A stretch of 64,000 nt of DNA from positions 1,302,001-1,366,000 of the forward strand of contig NZ_CANDOB010000002.1 of the NCBI RefSeq assembly GCF_947387515.1. Direction: 5' to 3'. A program made the translations under genes and the position numbers. The notes below the pieces were generated by a model, which saw only the letters and a program-made list of their open reading frames with translations, made no database searches and was not told where the DNA came from. Shown one piece after another: positions 1 through 8,104 of the stretch. The stretch comes from Alkalihalobacillus sp. CinArs1. GTDB taxonomy: Bacteria > Bacillota > Bacilli > Bacillales > Guptibacillaceae. Positions within the stretch are counted from its first letter, which is position 1; each line of letters opens with the position of its first letter.

Positions 1-197
1 TTTTCTTCGGCCAGCCCTTTTTAAGCCATACGGATGCTTACTTTGAGCTTCCAATCCTAGGGCACACTCACTTGGCTACGGCGATTTTGTTTGATTTAGG
101 GGTGTATTTTACAGTAGTTGGTGTTACGATGACGATTATTTTGAACATTGCTGCAGATGAAGGTGAAGAGGAGCTTTCCAAACAAAATACGCAATGA
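1..197 (+). CDS. Na+/H+ antiporter subunit B (MrpB/MnhB domain), 3' fragment
   Basis: The frame is open from base 3 to a TGA at 195-197, giving 64 residues of a C-terminus. It is hydrophobic with the segment LFDLGVYFTVVGVTMTIIL, which is characteristic of the MnhB/MrpB domain of multisubunit cation/proton antiporters. These are membrane proteins that exchange cytoplasmic Na+ for protons. The gene starts outside the window. A strong terminator follows at once, so this is the last gene of its operon. In the usual mrpABCDEFG order subunit C would follow B, so this is either a rearranged operon or a lone or fused B domain. The family call is by recognition of the motif; the operon type cannot be seen. 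Confidence 0.75.
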   Translation, partial: FFGQPFLSHTDAYFELPILGHTHLATAILFDLGVYFTVVGVTMTIILNIAADEGEEELSKQNTQ

Positions 198-198
198 T

Positions 199-228
199 AA
201 GAACAGGACGCTTGTCCTGTTCTTTTAT
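199..228 (+). terminator. Rho-independent terminator of the antiporter operon
   Basis: Perfect 11-bp stem (199-209 with 214-224), GCTT loop, then a short T-run. It lies directly after the antiporter stop codon. Confidence 0.9.
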
Positions 229-304
229 GTGCGCTTGTTTTTTTCTGTTCTTACACATACAATGGAAATGATAAGCAGTAACCTGATAGGTGAGGGATGA
301 AAAT

Positions 305-787
305 ATGCTGATTTTCAGTACAGTAGTAGGAGCATTGATGGCTCTAGGTGTTATTATGATCAGGTTAAAGGCTTCGAAAAAACCTGCAACGATAAAGAAA
401 ATTATCCTACCGCCTTTTTTTATGGCGACAGGCTTTTTTATGTTTGTATTACCAGAAGCTAGAGTACCATTATATGAAGCGATGGAGGCACTGCTTGTTG
501 GTGCGGCATTTTCGTTACTACTGATTCGTACTTCTAAATTTGAAATTAAAAACAATAAGATTTATTTAACACGTTCGAAAGCGTTTGTATTTATCTTGCT
601 CGGATTACTCGTTGTAAGGATCGCTTTTAAAACCATAATCGGTCAGTCGATACCTGTCCTCCAAACGAGCTCACTGTTTTTTATACTTGCTTTTGGAATG
701 ATTGTGCCATGGCGCGTCGCTATGTATTATCAGTTTCGTAAAACAGAGAGAAGCCATAACCCTGAATTACATCAAAGTACTTTATAA
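305..787 (+). CDS. ccdC: CcdC family membrane protein
   Basis: A 160-residue integral membrane protein with four to five hydrophobic segments, matching the length and look of B. subtilis CcdC (YneJ). CcdC is encoded next to the cytochrome c biogenesis gene ccdA, but its exact role is unclear. The ATG at 305 is preceded by GAGGGATG. A GTG at 290 in the same frame is possible but has no better ribosome binding site. The downstream neighbour is yneK, as in B. subtilis, which supports orthology. It ends in a bidirectional terminator shared with yneK. Confidence 0.8.
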   Translation: MLIFSTVVGALMALGVIMIRLKASKKPATIKKIILPPFFMATGFFMFVLPEARVPLYEAMEALLVGAAFSLLLIRTSKFEIKNNKIYLTRSKAFVFILLGLLVVRIAFKTIIGQSIPVLQTSSLFFILAFGMIVPWRVAMYYQFRKTERSHNPELHQSTL

Positions 788-822
788 AAAACTCGTTTAG
801 CATCATGCTAAACGAGTTTTTT
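786..822. terminator. Bidirectional terminator between ccdC and yneK
   Basis: Long inverted repeat (about 786-802 with 804-820) with A-run on the left and T-run on the right. It serves the two convergent genes. Confidence 0.9.
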
Positions 823-1246
823 AATGGAATAAATGCTGATAAGGTGTAACATCGATCCGTTTATCGTGTAATTTTTTGATAAGCCATTTATGATCTCTTT
901 TTGGAGTTGCGATGATATATCCTCTAATAATGAGATCTTGCGTCATTTCCTTGCTGTTCTCTTTCAACGCAAGTTCACCGATCTTCCCAGCGATTTTATT
1001 TCTAGCAATATCACGGAATAGTTCTGGAACAGGAGATACCAATTCTTCTAAAAGCTTTTTTTGATCATTGTTCCACATGTGTTTCGTTTGTTGGATGTAA
1101 TAGTCTTCCCAATCCAGTATGGATTTTCCATCTTCTTTAGGGAGACGCTTTAAGAATTTTCGGAACATGAAGAAACCGCCGATCGCCATTAGCGAGATCA
1201 ACACGATTGTCCAACCGACGATAAAATACTGAAACCAACCTGCCAT
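821..1246 (-). CDS. yneK: YneK-like DUF2621 membrane-anchored protein
   Basis: 141 residues: one N-terminal transmembrane helix (about residues 5-27) followed by a charged cytoplasmic domain that includes SILDWEDYYIQQT. This matches the DUF2621/YneK family of Bacillaceae, of unknown function. The ATG at 1246 is chosen because GAGAGGTG lies six bases upstream; the GTG at 1255 overlaps that site. It converges with ccdC, the order seen in B. subtilis. In B. subtilis the following genes are spore genes and citB; here the Sec cluster intervenes. Confidence 0.8.
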   Translation of the reverse strand: MAGWFQYFIVGWTIVLISLMAIGGFFMFRKFLKRLPKEDGKSILDWEDYYIQQTKHMWNNDQKKLLEELVSPVPELFRDIARNKIAGKIGELALKENSKEMTQDLIIRGYIIATPKRDHKWLIKKLHDKRIDVTPYQHLFH

Positions 1247-1403
1247 CGCATTCACCTCTCATGCTTTTGAACTCGGTCACATTATACGCTCAAAACACGC
1301 ATAAATCAAGTGGAGTAGGGGAGTGGGGGCTGCAATTTAGGACCTCTGAAAGGAATTGTCGGGAAACATTCTTACTTCTTTCATTTTCCTAGAGTAATAA
1401 AGC

Positions 1404-1973
1404 TTAATAGGTGATTCCTGTATCCTCTGACATGTTGTCACTTATTATTCCAACGCCTTTCACTTCATCGATTTCTACATCTTGTTGTATGGATGGATTT
1501 AGAGGGTACGTTCCTTCGGCAAAAGTTAGCTTCTTATAACTGGGCTCTATACCACCACCTGTTACATACATAATGAGATCCTTCCAGCCGTTAGTGGATG
1601 TTTCACTAATGATAATTGGAGTTCTAACTAGACTGAATCGCGAAAGCATTTTGTATTCTTCATTGATCTTTTGGAAGATGAGTGCGCTGCAGCCTCCAGT
1701 TCCACAAACTGAAGGTCCTGACAAATAGACGAACGTTTCAGGGGTGCCATCCTCATTTAAATCGATACGGTTGTAATAGTACTTAACATCACCGGGCTGT
1801 AATTGAAAGATTTTACTGAAAGCTTCTTCTAATTTCTCGTCTTTATTTGTTTCTGATTTCATAAAACTTAGTGTAGCTGAATGTGGCTGTTGGATGGCAT
1901 GAGTTTTATTGTAGGGTAGGCCTAGAAAACTAAATAGGACTACGAGGAAGAGTAGTGTATGAGAAGATTTCAT
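1404..1973 (-). CDS. Hypothetical exported protein
   Basis: 189 residues with a clear Sec-type signal peptide (basic start MKSSH, then a hydrophobic stretch to about residue 27). The mature part contains DLNEDGTPETFVYL, like the acidic repeat-type motif of FG-GAP or EF-hand-like secreted proteins, and a small Cys pair in VCGTGGCSALIF that could form a disulfide. No specific function is recognised. The ATG at 1973 opens the signal peptide; GAGGTG lies 12 bases upstream, rather far. It reads away from tRNA-Sec and seems to be an independent accessory gene. Confidence 0.6.
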   Translation of the reverse strand: MKSSHTLLFLVVLFSFLGLPYNKTHAIQQPHSATLSFMKSETNKDEKLEEAFSKIFQLQPGDVKYYYNRIDLNEDGTPETFVYLSGPSVCGTGGCSALIFQKINEEYKMLSRFSLVRTPIIISETSTNGWKDLIMYVTGGGIEPSYKKLTFAEGTYPLNPSIQQDVEIDEVKGVGIISDNMSEDTGITY

Positions 1974-2073
1974 AATAACTTTATTCACCTCGTTGTTTAG
2001 TACGTATTTAATGTATAGGCTAAACAATCCGTACAATTTCATTCGGTAGTTGAAAAAACGAGATAAATTGCAT

Positions 2074-2102
2074 AAAAAAACTCTAATGAAACGTCATTAG
2101 AG
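2074..2102 (-). terminator. Terminator of tRNA-Sec
   Basis: Stem 2081-2089 with 2094-2102 (9 bp perfect, 4-base loop), followed on the minus strand by seven Ts (A-run 2074-2080). It lies 19 bases past the tRNA-Sec 3' end. Confidence 0.9.
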
Positions 2103-2120
2103 GACTCAGGTGATAAAAAT

Positions 2121-2217
2121 TGGCGGGACCGTCTGGGAATCGAACCCAGCTGACCTGGCACGCAGGTCACAAGCGGTTTTGAAGACCGTGGCACTCACCA
2201 GACGTACAACCAGCCCC
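2121..2217 (-). tRNA. selC: tRNA-Sec (anticodon UCA)
   Basis: A 97-nt tRNA with encoded CCA end (complement of 2121-2123). The anticodon loop reads CUUCAAA, with anticodon TCA at 2180-2182, so it decodes UGA. The variable arm is very long: a perfect 7-bp stem TGACCTG/CAGGTCA with a 5-base loop. The T-arm is CTGGG TTCGATT CCCAG and the acceptor stem is extended, as in bacterial tRNA-Sec, with G-U pairs. These are the features SelA, SelB and seryl-tRNA synthetase use to recognise this tRNA. It has its own promoter and terminator and lies divergent from selB. The one oddity is an apparent G-A opposition at the base of the acceptor stem. Confidence 0.97.
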
Positions 2218-2229
2218 ATTGCTATTAGA

Positions 2230-2258
2230 ATGATAAAGCATACGTTTCATAGAATCAA
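2230..2258 (-). promoter_or_regulatory. Sigma-A promoter of tRNA-Sec
   Basis: On the minus strand TTGATT (2258-2253) and TATCAT (2235-2230) are separated by exactly 17 bases. The -10 box ends 12 bases before the tRNA 5' end. Confidence 0.75.
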
Positions 2259-2653
2259 CTAATTTGAACGATTTGATTGCGTTTAGTTGGATATTTTGTG
2301 AGGTTATGTCGAATTAGCAAGAAACAGAACGATTAATTATTGATTCATTTCAGAAACCAGAAATTACGACAAACCTCGATGAAATCCATCATCTGACATT
2401 GTTCGACATTCGGAGTGACTGGTACAGTTCTTGATTGAGAACTATAACAGGATGAGGGGTGGTACAGCGTGAAATAAACAGTATAACAGATGCTGGTGTG
2501 GATAAATGTGAATAACTTTTTTCGTATACACGGTTGAATAAACATACATCGATGCATATACAAGGTTTTAAAGTCGAAGGGCTTTCAGTTGCGTAGGGAA
2601 CATTATTTCATTAATGTTAATGAAGGATGACTTCATTTAGGCAGGTGAGAAGA
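2259..2653. other. Divergent control region between tRNA-Sec and selB
   Basis: About 400 bases with no credible gene. It holds an imperfect tandem duplication of about 40 bases: GGTACAG at 2421 and 2461, each followed by TATAACAG at 2443 and 2482. The first copy contains an inverted repeat AGTTCT-N6-AGAACT (2426-2443). A weak possible sigma-A promoter for selB is TTGCGT (2589-2594), 17 bases, TAATGT. The minus-strand reading frame at 2345-2563 has no ribosome binding site or family resemblance and is not called. Confidence 0.5.
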
Positions 2654-4546
2654 ATGAATTATTACACGATAGGTCTTGCCGGACATATCGATCATGGAAA
2701 AACGACGTTAACTGGAGCGCTGACAGGAGTTGATACAGACCGTCTCAAGGAAGAAAAAGAGCGGAATGTTTCGATTGAGCCAGGATTTGCACCTTTCGAA
2801 TTATCAGATGATATGAAAGTATCGATTATCGATGTACCTGGTCATGAACGATTTGTCAGGCAAATGATCGCTGGTGTAGCAGGTATCGATATAGTAATAC
2901 CAGTTATTGCAGCGGATGAGGGTGTGATGCCTCAAACGAAAGAACATTTAGAAATCTTATCGCTTCTTGGCATTGAACGATCAATCATCGTTATTACGAA
3001 AGCAGATGCTGTTGACGAAGAGATGATTGAACTTGTAAAAGAAGATATTATCGAATACATATCTGGGTCTGCCTTTGAGGACGCTACTTTTCATGTAGTA
3101 GACAGTAAGTCTGGAAGAGGCATCGAGGCGTTAAAACATAGCATCCATGCTTATCTATTGGACGTGCCTTCAAGAAATAAAGTTGGACCGTTTCGTATGC
3201 CGATCGATCAAGTTTTTACTCTTCAAGGACATGGAACTGTTGTGAGAGGGACGATTTTTGACGGAGAGTTACAAGATGGACAACCCGTATCGATCGTTCC
3301 AAAGGGGATCGAAGCGAGGGTCAGACAAATCCAGTCTCATAATGAAAAAGTAAGCAAGGCATATGCTGGGCAGAGGGTTGCGATCAATCTTGCTGGCGTT
3401 GACCGCGATAATATTGATAGAGGTCAAGTTGTTGTAGCGAGCGATTATTATCATACTACGTCTACAGTAGACATTAGTTTGAAGATGGCTAAAACGATGT
3501 CCTATGAATTAAAGCAACGATCAACCGTTACCGTTCATATTGGAACTGCTGAAGTGAGGGGAACAATCGTATTTTTTGATCGGAATGTTTTAGAGTACGA
3601 AGAGGACGAAAAGGTCTTATGTCAACTACGTCTTCAAACTCCCATCTTAGCGAAGAAGAGTGACAGAGTGATCATTCGAAGGCCATCACCTGTTGAAACG
3701 ATCGGTGGTGGATCGATTGTAAACGTAATGGGACAGAAATATAAATTTGGTAAAGAGACTGTCGAAATGCTTGAAAGAATGAGTATGGGGACACCATCAG
3801 AACAGCTTCAGCAGCTGCTTGATAAAGAGATGCTACTTACGAAAGAAGAGATTCAACAAACACTTGGTATGGATGATCAAACTCTTTTAGAGCTAGAGAA
3901 GACGCCTGAGTTTGTTTTTGTTGAGGATGATGTTACAACACGAGTTATCCTCAATAGCGTTAGCTCTGAAATCGATGAGCGGTTACAGGATTATCATGAT
4001 AAATATCCGATGAGACCCGGCATTCCGAAGGCAGAATTGATTCAGGAACTAAAGGCAAAGTACCCTGGTAAGCTGATCGAACGAACGTTAGATGAAACGG
4101 AGAATGTCATACGAAAGGGACCATATTTTTCGATTGAGAGTTTTATCCCATCCTTTTCAAAAGCCTGGAAAACAAGAATGGAGAATGTCGTAGTTGCTCT
4201 GAGAGATCAGGGAATGAACGCTTCACCGATCGATGTGCTTATTGATAAAGAAGGCATTCCATCAGAGGAAAAGGTCGAGTTAAAGCAATATTTACTAGAG
4301 GAATCGGTAGCAATGGAGCTAACGAAAGATTTGATGATTCATCGCTCAGCGTGGGAGAAATCAAAGGATTTGTTGAAGAATGAAACGTCAACCTCTTTCA
4401 CACTGCAGTCTGCAAAGGAAGTTCTAGGTGTGAGCCGGAAGTTTCTCGTTCCTTTTCTCGAAAGCCTAGATGAAAAAGGCTATACCGTACGAGATGGACA
4501 AGAAAGAAGATGGCTCGATCGACGTAAACAAGAGAAATCGGAGTGA
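2654..4546 (+). CDS. selB: Selenocysteine-specific elongation factor SelB
   Basis: 630 residues. An EF-Tu-like GTPase domain carries GHIDHGKT (about 10-17), DVPGHE (about 59) and TKAD (about 115). Beta-barrel domains follow, then a C-terminal third with the basic, helical character of the SelB winged-helix repeats that bind the SECIS hairpin. The protein delivers Sec-tRNA to UGA codons at the ribosome. The ATG at 2654 is preceded by AGGTGAGAAG; a longer frame from 2627 would add nine unconserved residues. The next gene follows within 10 bases, so selB heads an operon with the PhnDEC-like transporter. Length and motifs are normal for the family. Confidence 0.97.
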   Translation: MNYYTIGLAGHIDHGKTTLTGALTGVDTDRLKEEKERNVSIEPGFAPFELSDDMKVSIIDVPGHERFVRQMIAGVAGIDIVIPVIAADEGVMPQTKEHLEILSLLGIERSIIVITKADAVDEEMIELVKEDIIEYISGSAFEDATFHVVDSKSGRGIEALKHSIHAYLLDVPSRNKVGPFRMPIDQVFTLQGHGTVVRGTIFDGELQDGQPVSIVPKGIEARVRQIQSHNEKVSKAYAGQRVAINLAGVDRDNIDRGQVVVASDYYHTTSTVDISLKMAKTMSYELKQRSTVTVHIGTAEVRGTIVFFDRNVLEYEEDEKVLCQLRLQTPILAKKSDRVIIRRPSPVETIGGGSIVNVMGQKYKFGKETVEMLERMSMGTPSEQLQQLLDKEMLLTKEEIQQTLGMDDQTLLELEKTPEFVFVEDDVTTRVILNSVSSEIDERLQDYHDKYPMRPGIPKAELIQELKAKYPGKLIERTLDETENVIRKGPYFSIESFIPSFSKAWKTRMENVVVALRDQGMNASPIDVLIDKEGIPSEEKVELKQYLLEESVAMELTKDLMIHRSAWEKSKDLLKNETSTSFTLQSAKEVLGVSRKFLVPFLESLDEKGYTVRDGQERRWLDRRKQEKSE

Positions 4547-4553
4547 TGGCAGT

Positions 4554-5429
4554 ATGAAACGACTATTGAGTATATTATTGCTAGCTAGTGTTCTCGCTGG
4601 ATGCAGCGATCAAGAGAATGAAAAAGAAGGTAGCGACTCATTCACGATTGGGGTTATTCCAGCTCAAACAGAAGGTGAAATCGATCAAGCGATGGATGAA
4701 TTACAAGATATACTTACAGATGAGCTAGATCAAGACGTGGAGATTACAACATTTCCAGACTACAATGGTGTCGTAGAAGCAATGAATTATGAACAGATCG
4801 ATATGGCGTTCTTTGGCCCACTAACTTATGTGATCGCACATGAAAAGAGTGGGGCAGAAGCGATTGTCACCCAGCTGATCGATGGCGAACCGTTTTATCA
4901 CTCTTACGTGATCACGCACAGCTCGAACAGCTGGACCTCACTAGAAAACTTTTTAGAAAGAAGTAATGAACGAAGCTTTGCGTTTGGTGATCCTAACTCG
5001 ACGTCTGGTTCATTGATCCCTTCGATTGAACTGCAAGACAGAGAAGTATTCCAAGATCAAGATAATCATTCATTTCGTTCGGTTACGTACACAGGATCAC
5101 ACGACGCCACAGCACTAGCCGTACAGAATAAGCAAGTAGATGCTGGCGCAATTGACAGCGCAATCTACCATCAACTGATCGAGTCAGGAAAAATAGATGA
5201 AGAAAAACTAAAGGTGATCTGGGAGTCAGACAAGCTATTTCAGTACCCATGGGCTATTGGGAAGGGTACAGATGATGAAACGAAAAAGAAATTGCAAGAG
5301 GTCTTTTTATCGATTGAGAATGAGACAATTTTAAATGCGTTCGGTGCTTCTGGATTTACTGAAGCTCGTAATCAAGACTATGAAAGTATACGAGATGCCG
5401 CTGTGAAGCAGGGTCTTATTAAGGAATAA
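4554..5429 (+). CDS. PhnD-like ABC transporter substrate-binding lipoprotein
   Basis: 291 residues with a lipoprotein signal ending in LAGC (lipobox), so it is anchored outside the membrane. The body has PhnD-family hallmarks: DMAFFGPLTYVIA, GDPNSTSGSLIPS (the STSG loop that contacts oxyanions in phosphonate/phosphite binders) and later SAIYHQL. The ATG at 4554 is chosen because GGAG lies 10 bases upstream and it opens a perfect signal peptide; the longer frame from 4470 would overlap selB and bury that signal. It is the second gene of the selB operon. The family binds phosphonate or phosphite, but the context inside a Sec cluster suggests a selenium oxyanion such as selenite (inference). Confidence 0.85.
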   Translation: MKRLLSILLLASVLAGCSDQENEKEGSDSFTIGVIPAQTEGEIDQAMDELQDILTDELDQDVEITTFPDYNGVVEAMNYEQIDMAFFGPLTYVIAHEKSGAEAIVTQLIDGEPFYHSYVITHSSNSWTSLENFLERSNERSFAFGDPNSTSGSLIPSIELQDREVFQDQDNHSFRSVTYTGSHDATALAVQNKQVDAGAIDSAIYHQLIESGKIDEEKLKVIWESDKLFQYPWAIGKGTDDETKKKLQEVFLSIENETILNAFGASGFTEARNQDYESIRDAAVKQGLIKE

Positions 5430-5431
5430 TC

Positions 5432-6184
5432 ATGATTTGGTTCAATTGGAAGCACGTAGCCAGTGCACTACTGATCCTAGCCACCACGATTTGGAGTATT
5501 AGGATCACTAATTTCGATTTAAGTAAAATTCGCGCATTGACCAACATGGTGGATTTCCTTTCAAACTGGTTTCCTCTCAATTTAGAAGTTGTTCCTCGAA
5601 TGTTAGAAGCAAGTTTAGTGACACTGGGTATGGCTTTCTTAGGAAGTTTTCTTGGGCTATTAATAGCTCTTCCGCTTAGTCTACTCGCTGCGAAAAACAC
5701 TGCGGGGCGATTCTATAAAGGTACTCGGATACTATTAAGCTTCTTTCGGTCTATTCCTGAAATCGTATTAGGCTTAATGTTCCTTACAGTTGTTGGCCCC
5801 GGACCGTTTGCTGCAACACTTGCGATCATCTTTCATAACGCTAGTGTATTGAGTAAGTTGATTGGAGAATTGATCGAGGCGGCGGATAAGGGGCAACAAG
5901 AAGCTATGAAAGCTGTTGGTGCTCCCACAATTACGCGTGCTTTATTTGGGATCTTTCCGCAAATATGGCCGAACGTTCTTTCACATTACTTTTATAGATT
6001 TGAAGTAGCGGTTCGAACATCATTAATTCTTGGCCTTGTCGGCGGAGGAGGCATCGGGCAGCAGTTATTTGTTCATTTTAAAACCTTTCAGTACTCGACT
6101 GTAGCCGTTGATGTTCTTATCATCATGGTGATCGTGATTGCAGTTGATTTTTTAGGAAGTCGGGTGAGGCAAGATGTTATGTAA
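5432..6184 (+). CDS. PhnE-like ABC transporter permease
   Basis: 250 residues with about six transmembrane helices. A C-proximal EAA-type loop (EAADKGQQEAMKAVG) is the site where the ATPase docks. It resembles PhnE permeases of phosphonate-type importers. It starts two bases after the binding-protein stop codon, with AAGGAA upstream of the ATG, and overlaps the ATPase gene by 11 bases, so translational coupling is likely. Together with its neighbours it forms a complete importer; the substrate is not shown by the sequence. Confidence 0.88.
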   Translation: MIWFNWKHVASALLILATTIWSIRITNFDLSKIRALTNMVDFLSNWFPLNLEVVPRMLEASLVTLGMAFLGSFLGLLIALPLSLLAAKNTAGRFYKGTRILLSFFRSIPEIVLGLMFLTVVGPGPFAATLAIIFHNASVLSKLIGELIEAADKGQQEAMKAVGAPTITRALFGIFPQIWPNVLSHYFYRFEVAVRTSLILGLVGGGGIGQQLFVHFKTFQYSTVAVDVLIIMVIVIAVDFLGSRVRQDVM

Positions 6185-6929
6185 GGATGAACTGATAACA
6201 ATCACGGACGGTACAGTGACGTATGGTCGAACAGAATCCGCCGCGATTGAGGGTGTGTCTTTAACTTTTTCTAGAGGAGAGTTTGTTTGTGTTTTAGGCA
6301 AAACAGGGGCAGGGAAGTCTACCTTAATCCGTACACTGAATGGGCTCGAGCCTCTTTCAAAAGGTACGGTTTCTTATCAAAACCAGTCATACGATCGATT
6401 AGATGATGAAGGGTTACGTAGGATTCGAAGAAATATGGGCATGATTTTCCAACAACATCAATTGATCCCCCGGCTATCTGTCTTGCAAAACGTTTATACC
6501 GGTTTATTCGGTTATCACTCCACATTTCAGAACGTACTCGGTTTGTTTTCTAAAGAAGAAAAATTGAAAGCACAAGAGGTACTTGAACAGGTCGAACTGT
6601 TACCGTTTCAAAACCAGCGCGCTGATCAGCTGAGTGGTGGACAAAAACAACGAGTCGGTATTGCGAGAGCTCTTGTGCAGTCTCCATATGTGTTTTTAGG
6701 GGACGAACCTGTGGCTAGCTTAGATCCTGGTACTGCAGATCGGATTTTCCTTTTGATCAAGCAAATCCATGAAGAACAAAAGCTGCTAACGATCGTGAAT
6801 GTCCATAGTGTAAAGCTTGCCCTTCGGTATGCGACTCGGATCGTAGCATTAAAGGATGGCAGGGTTGTCTTTGATGATGTGCCTGAGAAATTCACAGAGG
6901 AAATAGAGAACGACTTGTATGAACGATAA
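6174..6929 (+). CDS. PhnC-like ABC transporter ATPase
   Basis: 251 residues with Walker A GKTGAGKST (about 43-51), signature LSGGQKQR and Walker B FLGDEPVASLD, followed by the H-loop NVHS. This is a typical phosphonate-type ATPase (PhnC). It overlaps the permease gene by 11 bases. It is the last gene of the selB operon and is closed by a bidirectional terminator shared with selD. All catalytic motifs are intact. Confidence 0.88.
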   Translation: MLCKDELITITDGTVTYGRTESAAIEGVSLTFSRGEFVCVLGKTGAGKSTLIRTLNGLEPLSKGTVSYQNQSYDRLDDEGLRRIRRNMGMIFQQHQLIPRLSVLQNVYTGLFGYHSTFQNVLGLFSKEEKLKAQEVLEQVELLPFQNQRADQLSGGQKQRVGIARALVQSPYVFLGDEPVASLDPGTADRIFLLIKQIHEEQKLLTIVNVHSVKLALRYATRIVALKDGRVVFDDVPEKFTEEIENDLYER

Positions 6930-6930
6930 A

Positions 6931-6962
6931 AAGCCGTAGGATTGAATTCCTACGGCTTTTTT
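6931..6962. terminator. Bidirectional terminator between the ABC transporter and selD
   Basis: 11-bp stem (6931-6941 with 6948-6958), six-base loop, T-run on the right and A-run on the left. Confidence 0.92.
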
Positions 6963-8012
6963 TTACCGATATGCATGGATGAATGATGATTGTTTTTCTG
7001 TAACATTCCCAATGACGTCTGCCTTTTTTCCTTTGTTTTTCATCCGCTCTACATATGCGTGTGCTTGGCTTTCAGGCATACTGATCAGAAGGCCGCCCGA
7101 CGTAACTGCGTCACATAAGATAAGCTCTTCTAGTTCGCTTAGGTTCGTATACTGAACAGATTGAGAGATCCAGCGATGATTCGCTTTCGAGCCTCCAGGA
7201 ATGAAGCCTTGTTCGGCTAACTCGTGTGTACCTTCAAGAACTGGTACTTTTTCAAAATCAACTTCGATACTGACATTACTTCCTGTTGCCATTTCATAGC
7301 AATGTCCGAGTAAGCCAAATCCTGTAACATCTGTCACAGCATTCGGTTCGAAATAGCCGAGTTCTTCAGATGCAACTTTATTCAGTTCTGCCATCGTGTC
7401 TGAGACGATATCAAGCCTTTCGCTTGATAGTTTTTGTGGCTTGATTGCTGTCGTATGGATGCCAACTCCAATCGGTTTTGTTAAAACAATCGCATCACCT
7501 GGTTTCGCACCAACATTCGCATAGAACTTGTCTGGATGAACAATACCAGTCACCGACAACCCAAACTTAGGTTCTTGATCATCGATCGAATGGCCTCCTG
7601 CAATCACTGCCCCTGCTTCTTCTACTTTATCGCTAGCTCCTTTTAAGATAGAAGATAGTATCTCAGGAGCGAGTTTTTTAATTGGAAAGCCAACAATGTT
7701 TAAAACTGTTTTCGGAACACCGCCCATCGCATACACGTCACTTAATGAGTTCGCAGCTGCGATTTGCCCAAACATATATGGATCATCGACGATCGGTGTG
7801 AAAAAGTCGACAGTTTGGATCATGGCGATTTCATCGGTCAATCGATACACGCCTGCATCATCGGAGGTTTCGACTCCAACTAGTAAATTTGGATCTGTCT
7901 TTTTATTAGGTAAGTGACGCAAAACTTGCGCCAGGTCCTCAGGACCAAGCTTACATCCTCAACCACCTTTTGTTGAGAGAGACGTAAGACGAATTTTTTC
8001 TTCACTCGACAT
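6963..8012 (-). CDS. selD: Selenide, water dikinase SelD containing selenocysteine
   Basis: Makes selenophosphate from selenide and ATP, the Se donor for SelA. The complete gene runs from an ATG at 8012 (GAGGAGGTGG seven bases upstream) through an in-frame TGA at 7961-7959 to TAA at 6963, giving 349 residues. The TGA is codon 18, in the context STKGG-U-GCK. That is the catalytic position, occupied by Cys or Sec in SelD proteins. A hairpin follows the TGA at SECIS distance. Conventional calling would start at an ATG near 7922 and lose the active site. The rest shows AIR-synthase-fold features such as ETSDDAGVYRL and VIAGGHSIDDQEPKFGLSV. It is divergent from the SelW-like gene and shares a 92-base promoter region. 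A frameshift is unlikely because both sides are in one frame. Confidence 0.97.
7930..7961 (-). promoter_or_regulatory. Sec UGA codon and bacterial SECIS hairpin in selD
   Basis: UGA is 7961-7959. Seventeen bases later a stem GGTCC/GGACC (7946-7942 with 7938-7934) closes a UGA triloop with G near its start. The stem extends below through a T-T mismatch to about 7950/7930. The distance fits the spacing known for bacterial SECIS elements read by SelB. Confidence 0.85.
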
Positions 8013-8104
8013 CGTACCACCTCCTCACATAAGTATAATTCTTTTGTTTCGATTTTTGAAATGATATAGTATGGGCAACATAATAAAAAAAAGGAGGAAC
8101 AAAG
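8013..8104. promoter_or_regulatory. Divergent promoter region selD / selW-like
   Basis: 92 bases between two divergent starts. On the minus strand TATACT (8037-8032) is a good -10 for selD. On the plus strand TATAGT (about 8070-8075) is a possible -10 for the SelW-like gene. The -35 boxes are weak, so the assignments are tentative. AAAAGGAGGAAC before 8105 is a strong ribosome binding site. Confidence 0.45.

Noticed and set aside
2345..2563. Possible 72-aa gene on the minus strand before selB
   Set aside because: No ribosome binding site, unnatural composition, and it lies over the repeated control region.
4470..4553. Extended N-terminus of the PhnD-like protein
   Set aside because: It would overlap selB by 77 bases, has no ribosome binding site, and would bury the lipoprotein signal peptide.
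4554..6929. Phosphonate utilisation system
   Set aside because: No C-P lyase, phosphonatase or phosphite dehydrogenase genes in the window; family membership alone does not fix the substrate.
6963..8012. selD as a pseudogene broken by a stop codon
   Set aside because: The reading frame continues without shift on both sides of the TGA, the codon is the catalytic position, a SECIS-like hairpin follows, and selA, selB and tRNA-Sec are all in the window.
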